64,000 bases of DNA from contig JACAXG010000002.1 of NCBI GenBank assembly GCA_018881555.1, forward strand, positions 21,093,183 to 21,157,182, in the 5' to 3' direction. This stretch comes from Amblyornis subalaris. Taxonomy: Eukaryota > Chordata > Aves > Passeriformes > Ptilonorhynchidae. Numbering within the stretch: the stretch's first letter is position 1; every line of letters starts with the position of its first letter. The notes beneath the pieces are model-generated. The model made no database searches, was not told the DNA's origin, and worked only from the letters and a program-made list of their open reading frames with translations. The position numbers and the translations under genes were made by a program. Of the stretch, positions 1 through 12,432 are shown one piece after another.

Positions 1-3000
1 TGTTCTGTTTTAGTAAAGAAACTGTACTTCTCTTTTGGTATGAGTTTTGAATGCTAAACCCCAAGGGATATAGCGTCTTTTCATAGCTTTGTTTAGAGCA
101 CCAAAATCCCAGAAGGGCACACAATTTCAAATACTCCCATCTTCCTTACTGGATCTCTCTTAGTCTATTGCTAAACTACAGCCAATATGAGATNAGAGCA
201 ATTATCTCTTGAGGAAGAAAATGATCATGCTGGTCCTTGGGCCCAGGGTGAGGTGAGGTCCTGAGCAGGAGGGTGAGATGCAACACAAGCAACTGCAGCA
301 TCCCACTGAAAATGTACAAGCCTTTATTTCACTCCAGATCACCAAGTTAGTGTTTTTACTGAGTGTTCCTGACTGAGCAGGATTTCCTGTGTTTAATGTG
401 CAGAAGCATGCTGAAGCATGAGGCATCCTGTGTCCTAGATATAGCCTGGAGATGAAGTCATCCAAAGCAAGAAACTGTGTGAGATGATCAATTAGAAAAG
501 CCAAAACAACTGTGACAATAGTTGTCTATAGCCAAAATCGTCTTTTAAATACCATTTATAATAGTTCCTACAACACAGGATGTGAAATATCATTGGCTCT
601 GCTAGTCTGGGTATCCCACTGTTCTAACAATTTCATTAAACCCTTAATAATCCTTTAAAATGAGCAATGATTAATCTATTCATTTATAAGCCTTGTTGTT
701 GAATGCAGTGATAGACATCATGTTCTTTCACTGTTAACGAGTGCCAATTCTTGGGCATTGTGACAAGTTTCATTTGTCAGTGTTCCTGCAATTTTCCAGA
801 GAGTTACTACTTTTTCCATCAGGGCATAGACATTTGGACTAAGCAATTTTGCCAAAGAAATCCCACACAGCTTTTCACAACTTCTTAATAAAAATAGCTT
901 GTGTTAATACTTTGTGCTATTAAGGTCTATAAACATGACACAGCATTGTGTGAAAGAAAAAGAGAGATAAGCAAATTTACAGATGAACTTGGACATCTAC
1001 CTAATAGCATATGTCTCAACTGTTTAGAAAGACGTTACAATTGTTTTCTGATGCAAAAATAATGGTTTGATGAAACAGAGAAGAAAATTGTTTGCTGNAG
1101 AAGCAAATAAATATTATTATTTTTGCATGAATGAATTCTGCAAAGTAGTTAAATTAGAGAAAAGATTTAAAGAAAGAANATTAATCTCCCTCTCCCCTGT
1201 CTCCTAAAAACCAATGCTTAGAGATGCAATCTCACCTAAAGATAACCGGGTATTNCTTGTGTCTTTTCAGATTGCATTTATAAAGAAGAAGAGAAAAGAA
1301 TCATAGGACCATTTTCTGGAGGAAAAACTCCAGCTCTCCAGCTGAGTCTTCCCATGCCTTGGCTTGACTTTTAGCAATGCCATTGGCTGCTTCAACTCTT
1401 GCAGATCAATTACAAGTTGCTGCTCCTCTGAATCATCTTCTGCTCTTTCAGCCTTCAGAAGTCACTTAAGCCTGGTGAAATTAAGAGGCCTGAATGAGAA
1501 GGCTGCTATAGACATAATAATATGTCTACAGCAGTCACTCTTCTCAGAATTGGAAATAAGGTCCCATTCCCAGTGTATCTTCTTCATCAGAAGCTTCAGG
1601 GAATTTGTAGAGCAGAGCAGAAGAGCGATATACTACATGGCTTGGCAATACACCAAAAATATGGTATAGAAAGAGTCTTAAGCTGTAGTGACACTATGGA
1701 TGCCCTTTTGGGTCTCACACTCAATGTATTTCTGGTATCAAAATGAAAAGGAGGAACAATGAAGTGGCATAAGTGTTCCTGCATACCTTACTGAATCTTT
1801 TCATGCAGCTGGAAGATTTACAACTCATTGCTGAAGTGTGAAATACCTGGTGCCAAATAGCATGTGTACTTCTAGTTCTCTTCATATCTTGAGTTCATCT
1901 CTTGAGAATGAGTTGCTTCTCTGATTACTTCTGTAAGTTTGGTAAAGCCGTGATATTTTCTCAGGTTTGGTGAACTAAGTGTCACAGATGTATAGCAGTT
2001 CTCCCTTTTACCTGGCTAGCTCTTTTCATGAAATAATTAATTTCCTCAGAANTCTCTGCTCCTGGCAGATATTGGCCAAGATATCTCAAAGTTAAGGGAG
2101 GAAAGAAAAACCTAAAAGCTATATAAGTAGATACTGATCAAAAGTATGATTTTTTGAGCCTGACTTTGCTGAAGAACCAGGCTAAAAGTAATATAATGGC
2201 AAGGTTTCTGAGCTTATGGATTATTATTTTGTAACAGTTATGATGGTTAAAATGTCCTTAATTTCTGACTTGCCATGTCCCATTTGGGCTGTGCAAAGTC
2301 ATGACACTTCGATGTTGTTCTCTCAAATCATATATAAATATTTGTCCCGAAGCCCTGGTGTTAGTTATTTTGCTTCTACTCGAGCAGGCTCTTGATGGTC
2401 TGACTCACAGCTCTTTGACATGAATGTTTTTCCTATAACTTTTTATAACTTCATACGAAATTTTCAAATCACCTTGTTGACGCTAGTTAAACTTTAACAG
2501 CCTTCTGAATTAAGTACTGTATTTGCAGTTTTAAAATGTGAAATGAAAAAAAAAAAAAGCAAAAAACCAGGAAAAGCAAAGCCATCATCAAATATCTGCT
2601 GGTTATATTTGAGCTGGAGCAAACAATTGCTTGTTGCATGTCCAAGATTACTCAGGCCTCAGATCTGCAAAAAAACCTGCACAACTAACACCTAGCCTAG
2701 TTCTGTCAAAGTAATCGCAATACCTTACACACTTATATTAATAGGGCATCCTAAGCCGCATTATTTTGATGGGACTGGATTTATGGCATAATTACATGGA
2801 CAGTTATTCCAGAATAGCTGAGCGGAAGGTAACCTCTGACAAGGAGTCAATGTTAAACCTTTGTAGGTGGAAATGGAATGTTAGCCTCTTAAATTGCCTG
2901 ACTTTCAATGGCACACTGTGCCTGACCACAGCCTCGCTCTCTGAGAGCAACAATCCACAAGGCCATGATTTAGGCACAGCAACAGATTCATTGGATGTGC

Positions 3001-3027
3001 TGTTCATTTGATATATATCAATATAGA
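1..3027. other. Unique intergenic sequence, no gene recognised
   Basis: AT-rich single-copy-looking DNA. Short open frames occur on both strands but none has a recognisable domain, a convincing start context or splice sites. A minus-strand frame at 1461-1267 is somewhat coding-like and is discussed as a finding. A short poly-A run lies at about 2545-2560. No repeat family recognised by eye. Confidence 0.6.
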
Positions 3028-3965
3028 GTAGAATCATAGAAATACAGAATCATTAAGGNTGAAAAAGACTTCCAAGATCACTGAGTTAACCCTTCGATCG
3101 AACACCACCATGTCAACTAAACCATTGCACTAAATACCACATCCAGTCATATCCTGAACACTTCCTGGGATGGTGACTCCACCATTTCCTTGGGCAGCCC
3201 ATTCCATGCTTGACAACTCTTTCAGTAAAGAAATTTTTCTTGATGTCCAACCCGAACCTGCCCTGGCACACCTTGAGGCCATTTTCTCTTGTCCTGTTGC
3301 TAATTACATGGGAGAAGAGACTGATCCCCATCTCTCTACAAACTCCTCTCAGGTGATTGTAAAGGGTGATAAGGTCATCCCTGAGCCTTCTTTTCTCCAG
3401 ACTAGACAACCCCATCTTCCTCAGCTGCTCCTCATAAGTGGCACAGCAGGTCACTGACTACTTTGTCCTGGATTGCAGGAGGTCTATACTGCTCCCCATC
3501 CCTGACTACCAGCTCAGTAGCTGGTTGACCTGAAGATAACTGGTCTTTCTGTTAAAGACTGAGCCAAAGGTGGCATTAAGCAGCTCAGCCTTTTCCTCAT
3601 CCTTGGTGACAATANTCCTCTCNGTGTCCAATAAGGGTGGAGATTTTTCTTATCCCTTCTTTTGTTGTTAATGTATTTATAAAAACACTTTTTATAACNG
3701 GTCACAGTGGTGGCCAGACTGAGTTCTAGCTGAGCTTTCACCTTTTTAATTTTCTCTTCACGTGACCTAATGGCATTCTTGTGCTCTTCCTGAGTTGCCT
3801 GCCCCTTCTTCCAAAGGTCTTTTTTCTCCCTGAGTTCCAACGAAAGCTCACTGTTCATCTAGGCTGGTCATCTTCCCCCTGGCTTGCCTTTTGACACATA
3901 GGGACACCCTGCTCCTGCGGATTTCTTTTCCTTTAATATGCCTTTCAAGTGCGTTTTTACTTTTT
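3028..3965 (-). mobile_element. CR1 LINE fragment with internal deletion of the RT core
   Basis: Seen: on the plus strand the element begins with the reverse complement of the CR1 3' tail (tcatagaaatacagaatcat) and runs into the reverse complement of the CR1 3' UTR and ORF2 C-terminus. The minus-strand frame 3454-3113 shows the typical C-terminal block [20 protein letters not shown] followed by an [14 protein letters not shown] segment. Minus frame 3858-3514 instead matches the linker between endonuclease and RT (DLWKKGQATQEEHKN, then KAQLELSLATTV and FYKYINNKRR). The two parts join near 3433-3447, so RT motifs A to C, which should lie between them, are missing. Upstream similarity fades near 3965. 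Several stops and Ns break the frame, so the copy is dead. Inference: one CR1 insertion with a later or insertion-time internal deletion; two adjacent insertions are less likely because orientation and order agree. Confidence 0.85.
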
Positions 3966-6900
3966 GTGTACACACACACTTGAATGGACATACTTGAACA
4001 GGCAATTTCTTCTTTAATTGAAGCCATGTCTGGAAAGGAAGACAGGATTCTGAAGGGTCTAGTAGAATTTTTAGCATGTCTGGAAATCTCACTCTCCTAA
4101 AGCTGAGTAATATTGTGGAATGAAAAAGGAAGCCATCATTACCAGTAGTTTTAGTTTAAATAATTGTTTCTGAAAATAACAATTGCAAAATCTAAGTTGT
4201 CATAAGATACTCCAAAATCTTTTTGTATGCCAGATAGCACAGCACACAAATACACATAGCAATTGCCGCTGCTTTAAGCTGTGAACCAAAATNAATTCCC
4301 AGAGCAATACAATTTGAAGATGTCGTGACATGAGACTGGTTAGGACAAACATGTATTTATGAGAAAAACTACGTAGTTAACTTTGAGTTTCACTGTAAAG
4401 ACTGCCAAATTTAGGCCATGTTATGATCCAGTTAGTCATACTGATTAATACCATTCTCCAAGCATAATGCCATTAATTAACTAGAATGACTCACTGAATA
4501 AAATCCCATTCAGTATAAGCAACAAAGCAGAATCTGACCCCTTTGGAAAACAGTCTTCTATTTCAAGAGCTCATAGGGATATCCTCTTTGGGACTGATAT
4601 CATCAAGTTCCTGCTGGCCTGCTATACACATACACTGGCTGTATAAAAGTGTTATAATTTTGTTTCATTATTATTTTTCAATTTAATGCCTGAACCTTGG
4701 AGAAAGAGAAACTGCAGCTAAAGCAAGGGCTTTTTAATATTTCAATAAAGTAAGCATGCAAGCAATACATGGAACAATAATACACTATTGAAGCAAATAA
4801 ACCAACCAAAACTCAGTAAAAGAGAGAAAACTAAAAGTTAATACCTCATCTATGGACTTTTTAAAAGATAATATGTTCACAAAAGTATTGGTTTCAAAGA
4901 AATAACTGCCCAAAGGAACATAGTGGGGAAAATCCCTATTTTAACAAAGCTGACTTTATTTACGGATTTTGTAAAACAGTATGAATATTCACTGAGCCTT
5001 AAAATGCTACACTTCAGGAAACTGCTTATTTCTTTTCCTGTTGGCTTCTGAATGAAAAGCTGACACACATAGTGAAATATTCGTCTAAAGCTTCAATTTA
5101 TTTGCTCCACAGGCTTCCTTGTGCTTATCTATCTCTAATTATTCTTCTGCTGAAGTTGCTGTGTTATNATAATAGAAAACCCATTAGTTACTTGTGTAGG
5201 ATTATCTTCCTCTAATCTATGTCCTACTGAGTTACCATATACCTTAGTCTTTATTTCTCTGCAGCACTCACAATAGGATTTTCCTGTGGTACTTCACAGG
5301 CTGAAGATACAGAATATTATTATTTTGTTGAACACTATCATGCTTCAGCAATGAATAACAAGGCAGTCTCTGGCTCCTCAGTGCATGCCAGCTTGAGATT
5401 TTTTCCTTATGCTGTCACAACAGCAGTATGCTGAGATTAGAGCTAACACATAGATGTACCCAAGACCCTCTAATACTGATGTGCAGATTGCCAGCAATGC
5501 TTTTGGTGGTGGGTTCCTGTGTGTGAGTGTGCATGTCAGCATTCCCCAGCCCAAACCCTCAAGCACCAGAGCTGCAGTCATTCTCTGCTGTGCTCATTCA
5601 CCAGCTGCCTAAAGAAACTCTACATTAGTAAGAAATAGCAGAAATAATAGTAGTACTATTTTCTAGTACTTTTTTCATATCAATTTAAGCCAAATTCTGT
5701 TTAGCCACTGCCCTGCCATGTGAGTTGTGTACTCACACCTGAGTTGCTGTTCATGCAACCTTCCCTCACATGCACAGAACTGCAATATTCCCACCATGAT
5801 GGCAGCCCTGCAGTTTGTGAGTCACATGCCATAAACCAGAAAACATCAAAACTTCAGGCATGGAGCAAACATGTAACGGATTACTCAAAAGTTTGTTTCT
5901 TGGACAGCTATGTCATCCTTGAAACTGGCAGCAGGCTGTCACTGTCATTCATAAGGGCAAGTTGTCATATGCCTTTGGCTGACCAAGTTGCAGGACTTTT
6001 CCTGGAGCAAGGTCTTGTCAGTCCCAGGATGCACTGAAGCAGAGCTTCATTACTATTGTTTCTGCTCCAGTGCAGATCTTTTGTTCTGCTGTCAGATTTC
6101 TACCACACTCTACCAGAGTCAGGAGGTTTTGGATCATGACTTTGCAAACTGTTCACTGATTCTGCCTCTCTTGTGGTATCCAGATAAAATTTGGAAAAGA
6201 CAATAACAAAGATTAGTGTGTTTAAACAGTCAAAGATTAAAAATACNCACTTCCAGTGAGCCTCACAAGACCTGCAGATTGATATTTAATAGTATGAGTT
6301 CCAGTGTTGTTCATACAAGAACCNTAAATTAAAATAAGCCTGTCTATTATATTTAGATGACGATCTCTTCCACTAAAACATGTGGTCAAAAGTAGGGGCT
6401 TGTCTCAGTTTTGAGTTCCAGTTCACATCGCTGGGCAGTGGTGCCTGTCTTTTAGGTAGGAGCTGGTGTTTGGAACCCAGACAAATGCATCCCCACTGCT
6501 GCAGAAGACCATGGACATAAACTAGCTCATNAGACCAGAGTGCAGCTACCCACAGGATTTTAAAGTTGTCTTAAAGATGTCTTTTATCATAAGTGCACTT
6601 CTGTGGTTTTAGAAGAGAAGATTNAAAGAAAACACAGAGTTTGTAAGAAAGTTTTCTTATATTGTGTTTTTTCAACAGAATAGGGATATAGTGTATTTCT
6701 TCAACTTTATCAAGGTGACATAACAAGTTAGTAATTGAGTCAAAGCTAATTCTCCATTATTTGGCTAAGATTTCTGTCTCTTCATAGATTAATGTTAGCA
6801 TGCCAAATTACAATCAGAGAATATGAAAAAGAAAGACTCTTTCATTCTATCTTGAATTTATTCATTATATAGCAGACATTTCTTCTAGTGATAATGATTA

Positions 6901-7197
6901 GCCTTCAAGATGTAAAGCGTATGCATTTCAAAGACAATTAATTTTGATTCAGTACTGCTCAACTAGGTAAAGTGAAGGATATGTGCTGCACAGTGTTTTC
7001 TTTTATGTTATGCAAAAGTTTAACTCCAAAGGGTTTTATTTGGCTTCAGTAGTTTAAGCTCATCAATGTCACTTCAAGGAGACTGAACACATCTGACTTT
7101 GAGACTTTCAAATAAAATTAGAAAATGTTTAGCTTCTTTGCTGACTATTAGAGGCAGATGTTTTCTCTTCTCTTTATGTGCCCAGATTGTGAATATG

Positions 7198-7236
7198 AAA
7201 AAATAAATAAAATAAAATAAAATTATAATAATAAAC
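7198..7236. repeat. AAAT/AAAAT simple repeat
   Basis: Interrupted A-rich tract of AAAT and AAAAT units ending in ataataataaa. Low-complexity sequence with no sign of being a LINE tail. Confidence 0.8.
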
Positions 7237-8289
7237 CATCAAAATATTGCTTCATTTTTTAAAACTATATGCAGGACCATTTCTGTCCTCCTAAATGCTA
7301 AATCTTCTTAAATATATTATATTTTAAGAGGGAAAATTATCCTGTATTCTATACAAAGACATCATAAAGTTCTAGACAACTCCTGTAAAAGTGTGTTTCC
7401 CTCAGGTATAGGTCTTAAAAATGCTACTTTACTCCATGCTTGAAGATGTTTTCAGAAGTTTTAACTAGGCATGCATATGCCATTTTTTCTTCAAAATCTT
7501 TGAACAACATTGTTCACTGAAAAAATTACTGAACTTTGAGTGTGTTTTGTCTAAATTAACCATCTGTTTGAAAGTCTTGATTTAAATTATTATTATTTTT
7601 ATTTATTAATTCAGAGACACACCAAATGCATGAAAATAGGTCACACTTTTATTTCTTTACATATTTTTCTATGGTTGAAATTAATACCTCTACTTGAAGA
7701 AGTGTTATTTTATAGATTGATGATATGAAAAAGCACAGCTAGAAAGAAATGCTAATCAAAAGAAAATCATTGTTTTCACTTTTAAATCTGTATGGTCTCT
7801 AAATACATATTAAGGAGCTTATTTAAAGAAAGAAAAATACTTTCCAGATTTTTGTAGCTTAACTTCTGAAAGGATTTATAGCTGCTTATATTTCTGAATA
7901 AGAAATCAAGACATTTCTGTGTATGTCTTAAGTATAGCTTGAGGAATTTAACTTTCCTAAGTCAGATTTAAAATATTCCAATCTAAAGCTGTGAGTTTTA
8001 ATTCATATTTCAGTTTTCCAGCTACAATTCAAGCTCCTTAGCCTTTAGCAGTGAAGTCCTACTGAAATACTCCCGAATCATTCTGAGATGTACTGTTGGA
8101 GGTAGTCTCAGTGATGGAAAATGAGAAGCTGGACAGCAAANGAAAGTATAACTACGCTCTGCAAACTGCAACATAGAAACAAGTGTTCCTGCTGGAAATC
8201 CCCATAGCTACAAAAAAAGGGATTACATTGAAGTTTAAATTCAATAGCAGGACTAGGAATTTACTGTCATAAAATAAACAATCAAGAAT

Positions 8290-8343
8290 ACCAAACCAGC
8301 AAAACCAAAGCCCNCAGAACAACAACAAAAACCAAACCCAACC
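8290..8343. repeat. A/C-rich low-complexity tract
   Basis: Runs of CAAA, ACAACAACA and ACCAAACCC units on the plus strand. No adjacent retroelement body was recognised. Confidence 0.65.
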
Positions 8344-10384
8344 AGATTAAGCAGGACCATTTCAAGCCTTTGCAGCACTTCACGGAGATGGTAGCTCTTC
8401 AATGAACTAGATGCTGAAAAATATCAAGCACTTTGAATCTTACACTTCTGACTGACTCTTTTCCTGGAACCCCCGGCAAAGTTTGTTTTCAACCTTCACT
8501 ATTACATACAGTTTGTAAATTCTTTATACTTTGCAAGTTGTAAGAAATTAATTACTTTGACTGAAGATTGTTTCCCAGTTCCAGCAGAGGACTTGCAATA
8601 ACATCACTGGATAACATCANATTGCGCATTCAGTAATCTAAATTCAGCAGTGCCTGAGCAGTATGATCTAGCTTGCTTTAATTAATTAACCCCTCAAAAA
8701 TTGCAGCATTGAACATCCAGTTGAGAGAGCAATTAATGTCTACAACAAATTATGTCAACATTCTCTTATGTTTTATTCATATACAACTTCACATAATGTA
8801 ATTAGAGACTAAGGGCTTCTAATTCTGCCGTTATTTACACCCTGCACATTGCACACTTCATTGACTAATTTGAACCAAAAAAATGAAGATATAAGACTTT
8901 CTGATTTCAATTACCTTAAGTTGATGTTCTGCTGCCTACAGCTTATCTCTACATATGGGAAGAAGTGTCAGACACCCTGCAGCATGCTGTGGCATGTTAA
9001 ATAAAAATCAGAGAAAACAGAAGAAAGGTTAACTTGCCGTGAAATAAAAACACACCAGTCTTTATAAACTGGAAATATTCAAAGAAAAAACACATGAGAG
9101 AAAATTAAGACCTTCTCATTTTTGAATTGAAATTATGATATGCAATTCAGTTTTCCAGTTTTATTATATATTACTTAACCTTATGATCTTTGCCATTTGG
9201 ACCCAATCAGTAAAATGACTGTTTCATGCACTAAACAAGGAACCAAAACAGAGATTTCAAGTGACAGAATGACATATTTAGCCATTCCTTTAACTAGTGC
9301 TGACAATTCCTTATTGGTAATAATCGTTATTAGGATCAATAATCCAGCATCTCCTATGAACTTCACCCAAAATTTCCATTACATGAAGAACTCTTAACAG
9401 TAGAGTGTCAAAACCAACTCTTTTCCCAAGGGCTTGGAGGACAACAGGTCAAGAGGTTTGAGCAAATAAGTAGTATTTCTGTAATGAAGAATGCTCTTAT
9501 CAAATGTTCTAAATGTTTTGCCAAAGATCATACTGTGAACTCACACATTTTTCTTAATCATTCTGGTGAGAACTAGCATGTTTAACAATGTTCTCAAGCA
9601 CAAGTCATATTTGTGAAGCACCCTATCAACATGAAAAATCCCGACTTTTCTTACATTTACATTTCTAGTTTTGTTACGCGCTTCTTGAAGTGTATACTTT
9701 CTTTTACATGTGATTGATCTTAGCTAATGGATTTATCTCTTGGATTCAGGAGATGGGTAGACAAGATGGACAAATGTTCATAAGCACATATACACACTAA
9801 TTACAGTAACATGCTGCCTTAACAAACTGGGATGAGCCCCAGAAAAAACAGATGTAGTTAAATACTGCTTTTAATTCAAATCAGTGATGTAGTATCTCCC
9901 TTAGACTTTGTTAAGAAGTTGTAGGTTTGGACAATTTATTCTATGCAGTATATTTGTACTATCCCAGTATTGAAAATAGAAATAACAAATGCAGAATCCC
10001 TTATGATTATCTTTGTAACATTCAGACGGTTTCTCATACTATTATACAAAGCTGCTTCTCAACAAATANCTCAGTCTTAAAACTGAGCTATATTGTTTTG
10101 ATGACCAGGAGATTCCCACACTCTCCCATTAAAATTACATGTGGTTCTATCGTGAATATGCAAAATTATTTCATCAAAATGTGCTATAACAAATTTTTAG
10201 TGGGTACTTGCTAAGTTTTCTTTTGAAAATTATGCCATGCACATCTCAAATAAAGAAGACTTTGAATGCAAAAAGTAAAAACCCTGATAAGAATACTGAG
10301 AAAAACTTAATGTCCTGTATATAGTTACATGAAAAAAATAACTTTGCTGTAGACTAGCTTTACTCTACATTCTGTCTCCATGTG

Positions 10385-10650
10385 TTCAACTCTTTCATAT
10401 TTTTTTCAAGATGATTAGTAATCTGATTTTTCTCCCAAATTCAAATTAAATTCCCTCCCTACCGTCTGTTTAACAGAACTTCATCTTTGTAGTGACTTNC
10501 AAAGCCACAGGATAGTCCTGAAGTAATTGAAATTTTTGGTTCTGCTGTTAAAATTAGAGAANAAAAAAATCTGCTCTGCTTTGAACTCTAACTTGGACTT
10601 TATGTTTTTTATGCTCCATAAATCAACAACCTGGACTTCTCTGATTTGAA
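10385..10650 (+). repeat. Unnamed dispersed repeat, copy A
   Basis: Seen: this stretch aligns by eye, in direct orientation, with 14647-14890. Shared blocks in order include ttcaac, then gat-t-g/a-taatctgattttt, attcaaa-ttaaat, ctgtctaagagaactt-like, aatctttatagtgacttTcaaag-like, ggatagtc, tggacttta, gctccat-aatca, and a final GTCCTTC/GACTTCT block. Differences and small indels are spread throughout, so the copies are old. I do not recognise the family; no coding capacity, terminal repeats or tRNA-like promoter was seen. It may be a fragment of a longer, unidentified transposon or an old local duplication. Confidence 0.7.
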
Positions 10651-10717
10651 CTATATTTCCAAATGTCACTGACTATCCTACATTATGTAAATTACTTTCT
10701 AAAATACAAGGTCCGCT

Positions 10718-10806
10718 ACACAAAAAAAAAAAACACAAACCAACACAAAAAAAAAAAACCCACACACACGAAAAAAAGACTCCCAAACAAAAAACCAAGC
10801 CAAAAG
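10718..10806. repeat. A/C-rich low-complexity tract
   Basis: Two poly-A runs of about 12 bases separated by ACAC-rich sequence, followed by a short CACACACA run and further A-rich units. It begins about 70 bases after copy A of the dispersed repeat, so it could be that element's tail, but copy B has no matching tract. Confidence 0.75.
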
Positions 10807-11227
10807 AAATGCAACTATTTTACTGATTGCACTTTCTTCAGAGAGTTTTATAGCAGTTTCTGAGAGGTTTCAAATCTTAGCCAAAATCAAAGACATTCCT
10901 CTATCCATAGTGTGGGTTAGCACAGAAAATCCATTTGCCTTGTTTTCTCCAAAGTCATTTATTCATCCCTTCAGGATTGTCATGGTTTCATCTGGGATAG
11001 AGTTAATTTTCTTCCTAGTAGCTGGTACAGTGCTGTGTTTTGGATTTAGGATGAGAATAACNTTGATAAAACACTAATGTTTTCGTTGTAGTTCCATAGT
11101 GCTTACCCAAGCCAAGGACTTTTCAATTTCCTCAGCTGATGCCCAAGAAGCTGAGTGCGAGCACATCTGAGACAAGTGACCTGAACCAGCCAAAGGAATA
11201 TGCCATACCAGAGAAGGCCATGGTTAG

Positions 11228-11235
11228 TATATAAA
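11228..11235 (+). promoter_or_regulatory. LTR TATA box
   Basis: The octamer tatataaa sits about 250 bases into the LTR, where the U3 promoter of this family is expected, and fixes the LTR orientation as plus. In the second LTR copy the equivalent site has decayed (minus-strand gtagtaaac). Confidence 0.65.
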
Positions 11236-11386
11236 CTAGAGGGATTTGGCCAGGAGAGGCCAACTGCTGCTTGGGGATGGGCTGGGCATTGATCAGCNTA
11301 TGGTGAGCAACTGTGTTGTGCAGTGCTTGTCTTTCTTGAGTCTTATTCTCTTTTCACTGTCTACCTTTTCACTACTACTGCTTCTA

Positions 11387-11445
11387 TTTTTATTATTGTT
11401 GTTGTTGTCAATATTGTTATTATATTTTATTTAAATTATTATATT
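11387..11445 (+). repeat. Trinucleotide-rich tract inside the LTR
   Basis: TTATTATTG and repeated TTG units followed by attttatttaaattatt. The second LTR copy (63678-63710, reverse strand) has a homologous but different trinucleotide mix, so the tract is ancestral to the LTR family and has drifted in each copy. Confidence 0.75.
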
Positions 11446-11575
11446 GTTCTTATCTCAACACATAGGTTTTACCTTTTTATCCAATTCTCCTCCTCATCCC
11501 ACCGGGGGAATGGGAGGTGGTGGGTGTGAGTGAATGATTGCGTGGTACTTAGTTGCTAGATGGTGTTAAACCACA

Positions 11576-12432
11576 AGGACAAAAGCCATCCAATGCCTAG
11601 ACAATCCATATGTTGGTTATACTCTCCTCACGTAATTTTAAGTCTGTGCTGCAAAAGAAAATCCAGGTTGTATTGTCCCTCTTTACAGAAAGGGCATTTC
11701 TTTGAGCTTAACTAACACACTTTCAAACTTGAAAGTGTTTTTCCTTGTTCTCCTTCAGTTCCACACTGTCCACCTTGTTTTTCAGATCTATTGCAGTTTG
11801 GTGAACAAAATTATACCACAATGATGAGGCCTTTTAAATCAGACTGAATTGACTCTTGACTGCAAGGTCAAGCTGCATTTCTATTTATAAATCTATTTTT
11901 TCTTGGTGGTGGAGTTTCTTTATTGACATGTGTTCACATTATTATCTAGTATATCCAGTATACCTCCCAGATTTTTGGTGTGGACTTTTTGGCATGTATA
12001 TTTTGATTCCCCTTTAGTAAGAACTGCAAGCTGAATGGCAGCATCTCCTTACAAAAAACAACATATTTTTTTGCTAAAACCCACAACTATCACCTTCAGA
12101 TGTCATAAAAGTATGGTGAACTTTCCTTTGCAAATCCCACTGCTAAATAATAAGGGAGAATGAAAACCCTTTGTAATAATTTTAATAATGTTCTAACTAC
12201 TTCCTTTGCATTTCTGTTTCTTTAATATACATTTTAATAGAGTTTAATAGGGTGGGCGTTTTTTCCAAGGAGCTAAATAGGTGAGTTTCTCTATTCAAGA
12301 CCTCAGAACCAATTTAATAGTTCATTTTTTTGACAGTGATGACATCCTGTGACATATTTGATTCTTTGCAAATATTAATTTTCCTGAAATCATTTTAAAA
12401 GGTCCCCAGCCATCAAGACTTTGCAATGCGAT
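11576..12432. other. Unique sequence between the LTR and the CR1
   Basis: AT-rich sequence with no recognised gene or repeat. The first five bases are the probable right-hand target duplication of the LTR. Confidence 0.55.

Larger units (their letters stand above)
3966..10384. other. Unique intergenic sequence with minor A-rich tracts
   Basis: No gene or larger transposon copy recognised. It contains an AAAT/AAAAT tract at 7198-7236 and an A/C-rich tract at 8290-8343. The segment 8638-8880 carries several homeodomain-type TAAT sites and could be a conserved non-coding element, but that is speculative. Open frames such as 5720-6037 and 9927-10214 show no family similarity that I recognise. 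Confidence 0.55.
10978..11575 (+). mobile_element. Solo LTR of an avian ERVL-type endogenous retrovirus
   Basis: Seen: about 598 bases starting tgtcatggtttcatctggga and ending ttaaaccaca, giving TG...CA termini. The flanks are aggat (10973-10977) and aggac (11576-11580), a 5-bp target duplication with one mismatch. A TATA box (tatataaa) lies at 11228-11235, followed by a trinucleotide-rich TTG/ATT segment (about 11387-11445) and the conserved 3' part with ttcttatctcaaca. Known: this LTR family is widespread in neoavian birds and is usually assigned to ERVL-like (class III) elements. No gag, pol or env sequence is attached, so it is a solo LTR, probably left by recombination between the two LTRs of a provirus. 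The exact subfamily cannot be named by eye. Confidence 0.88.
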
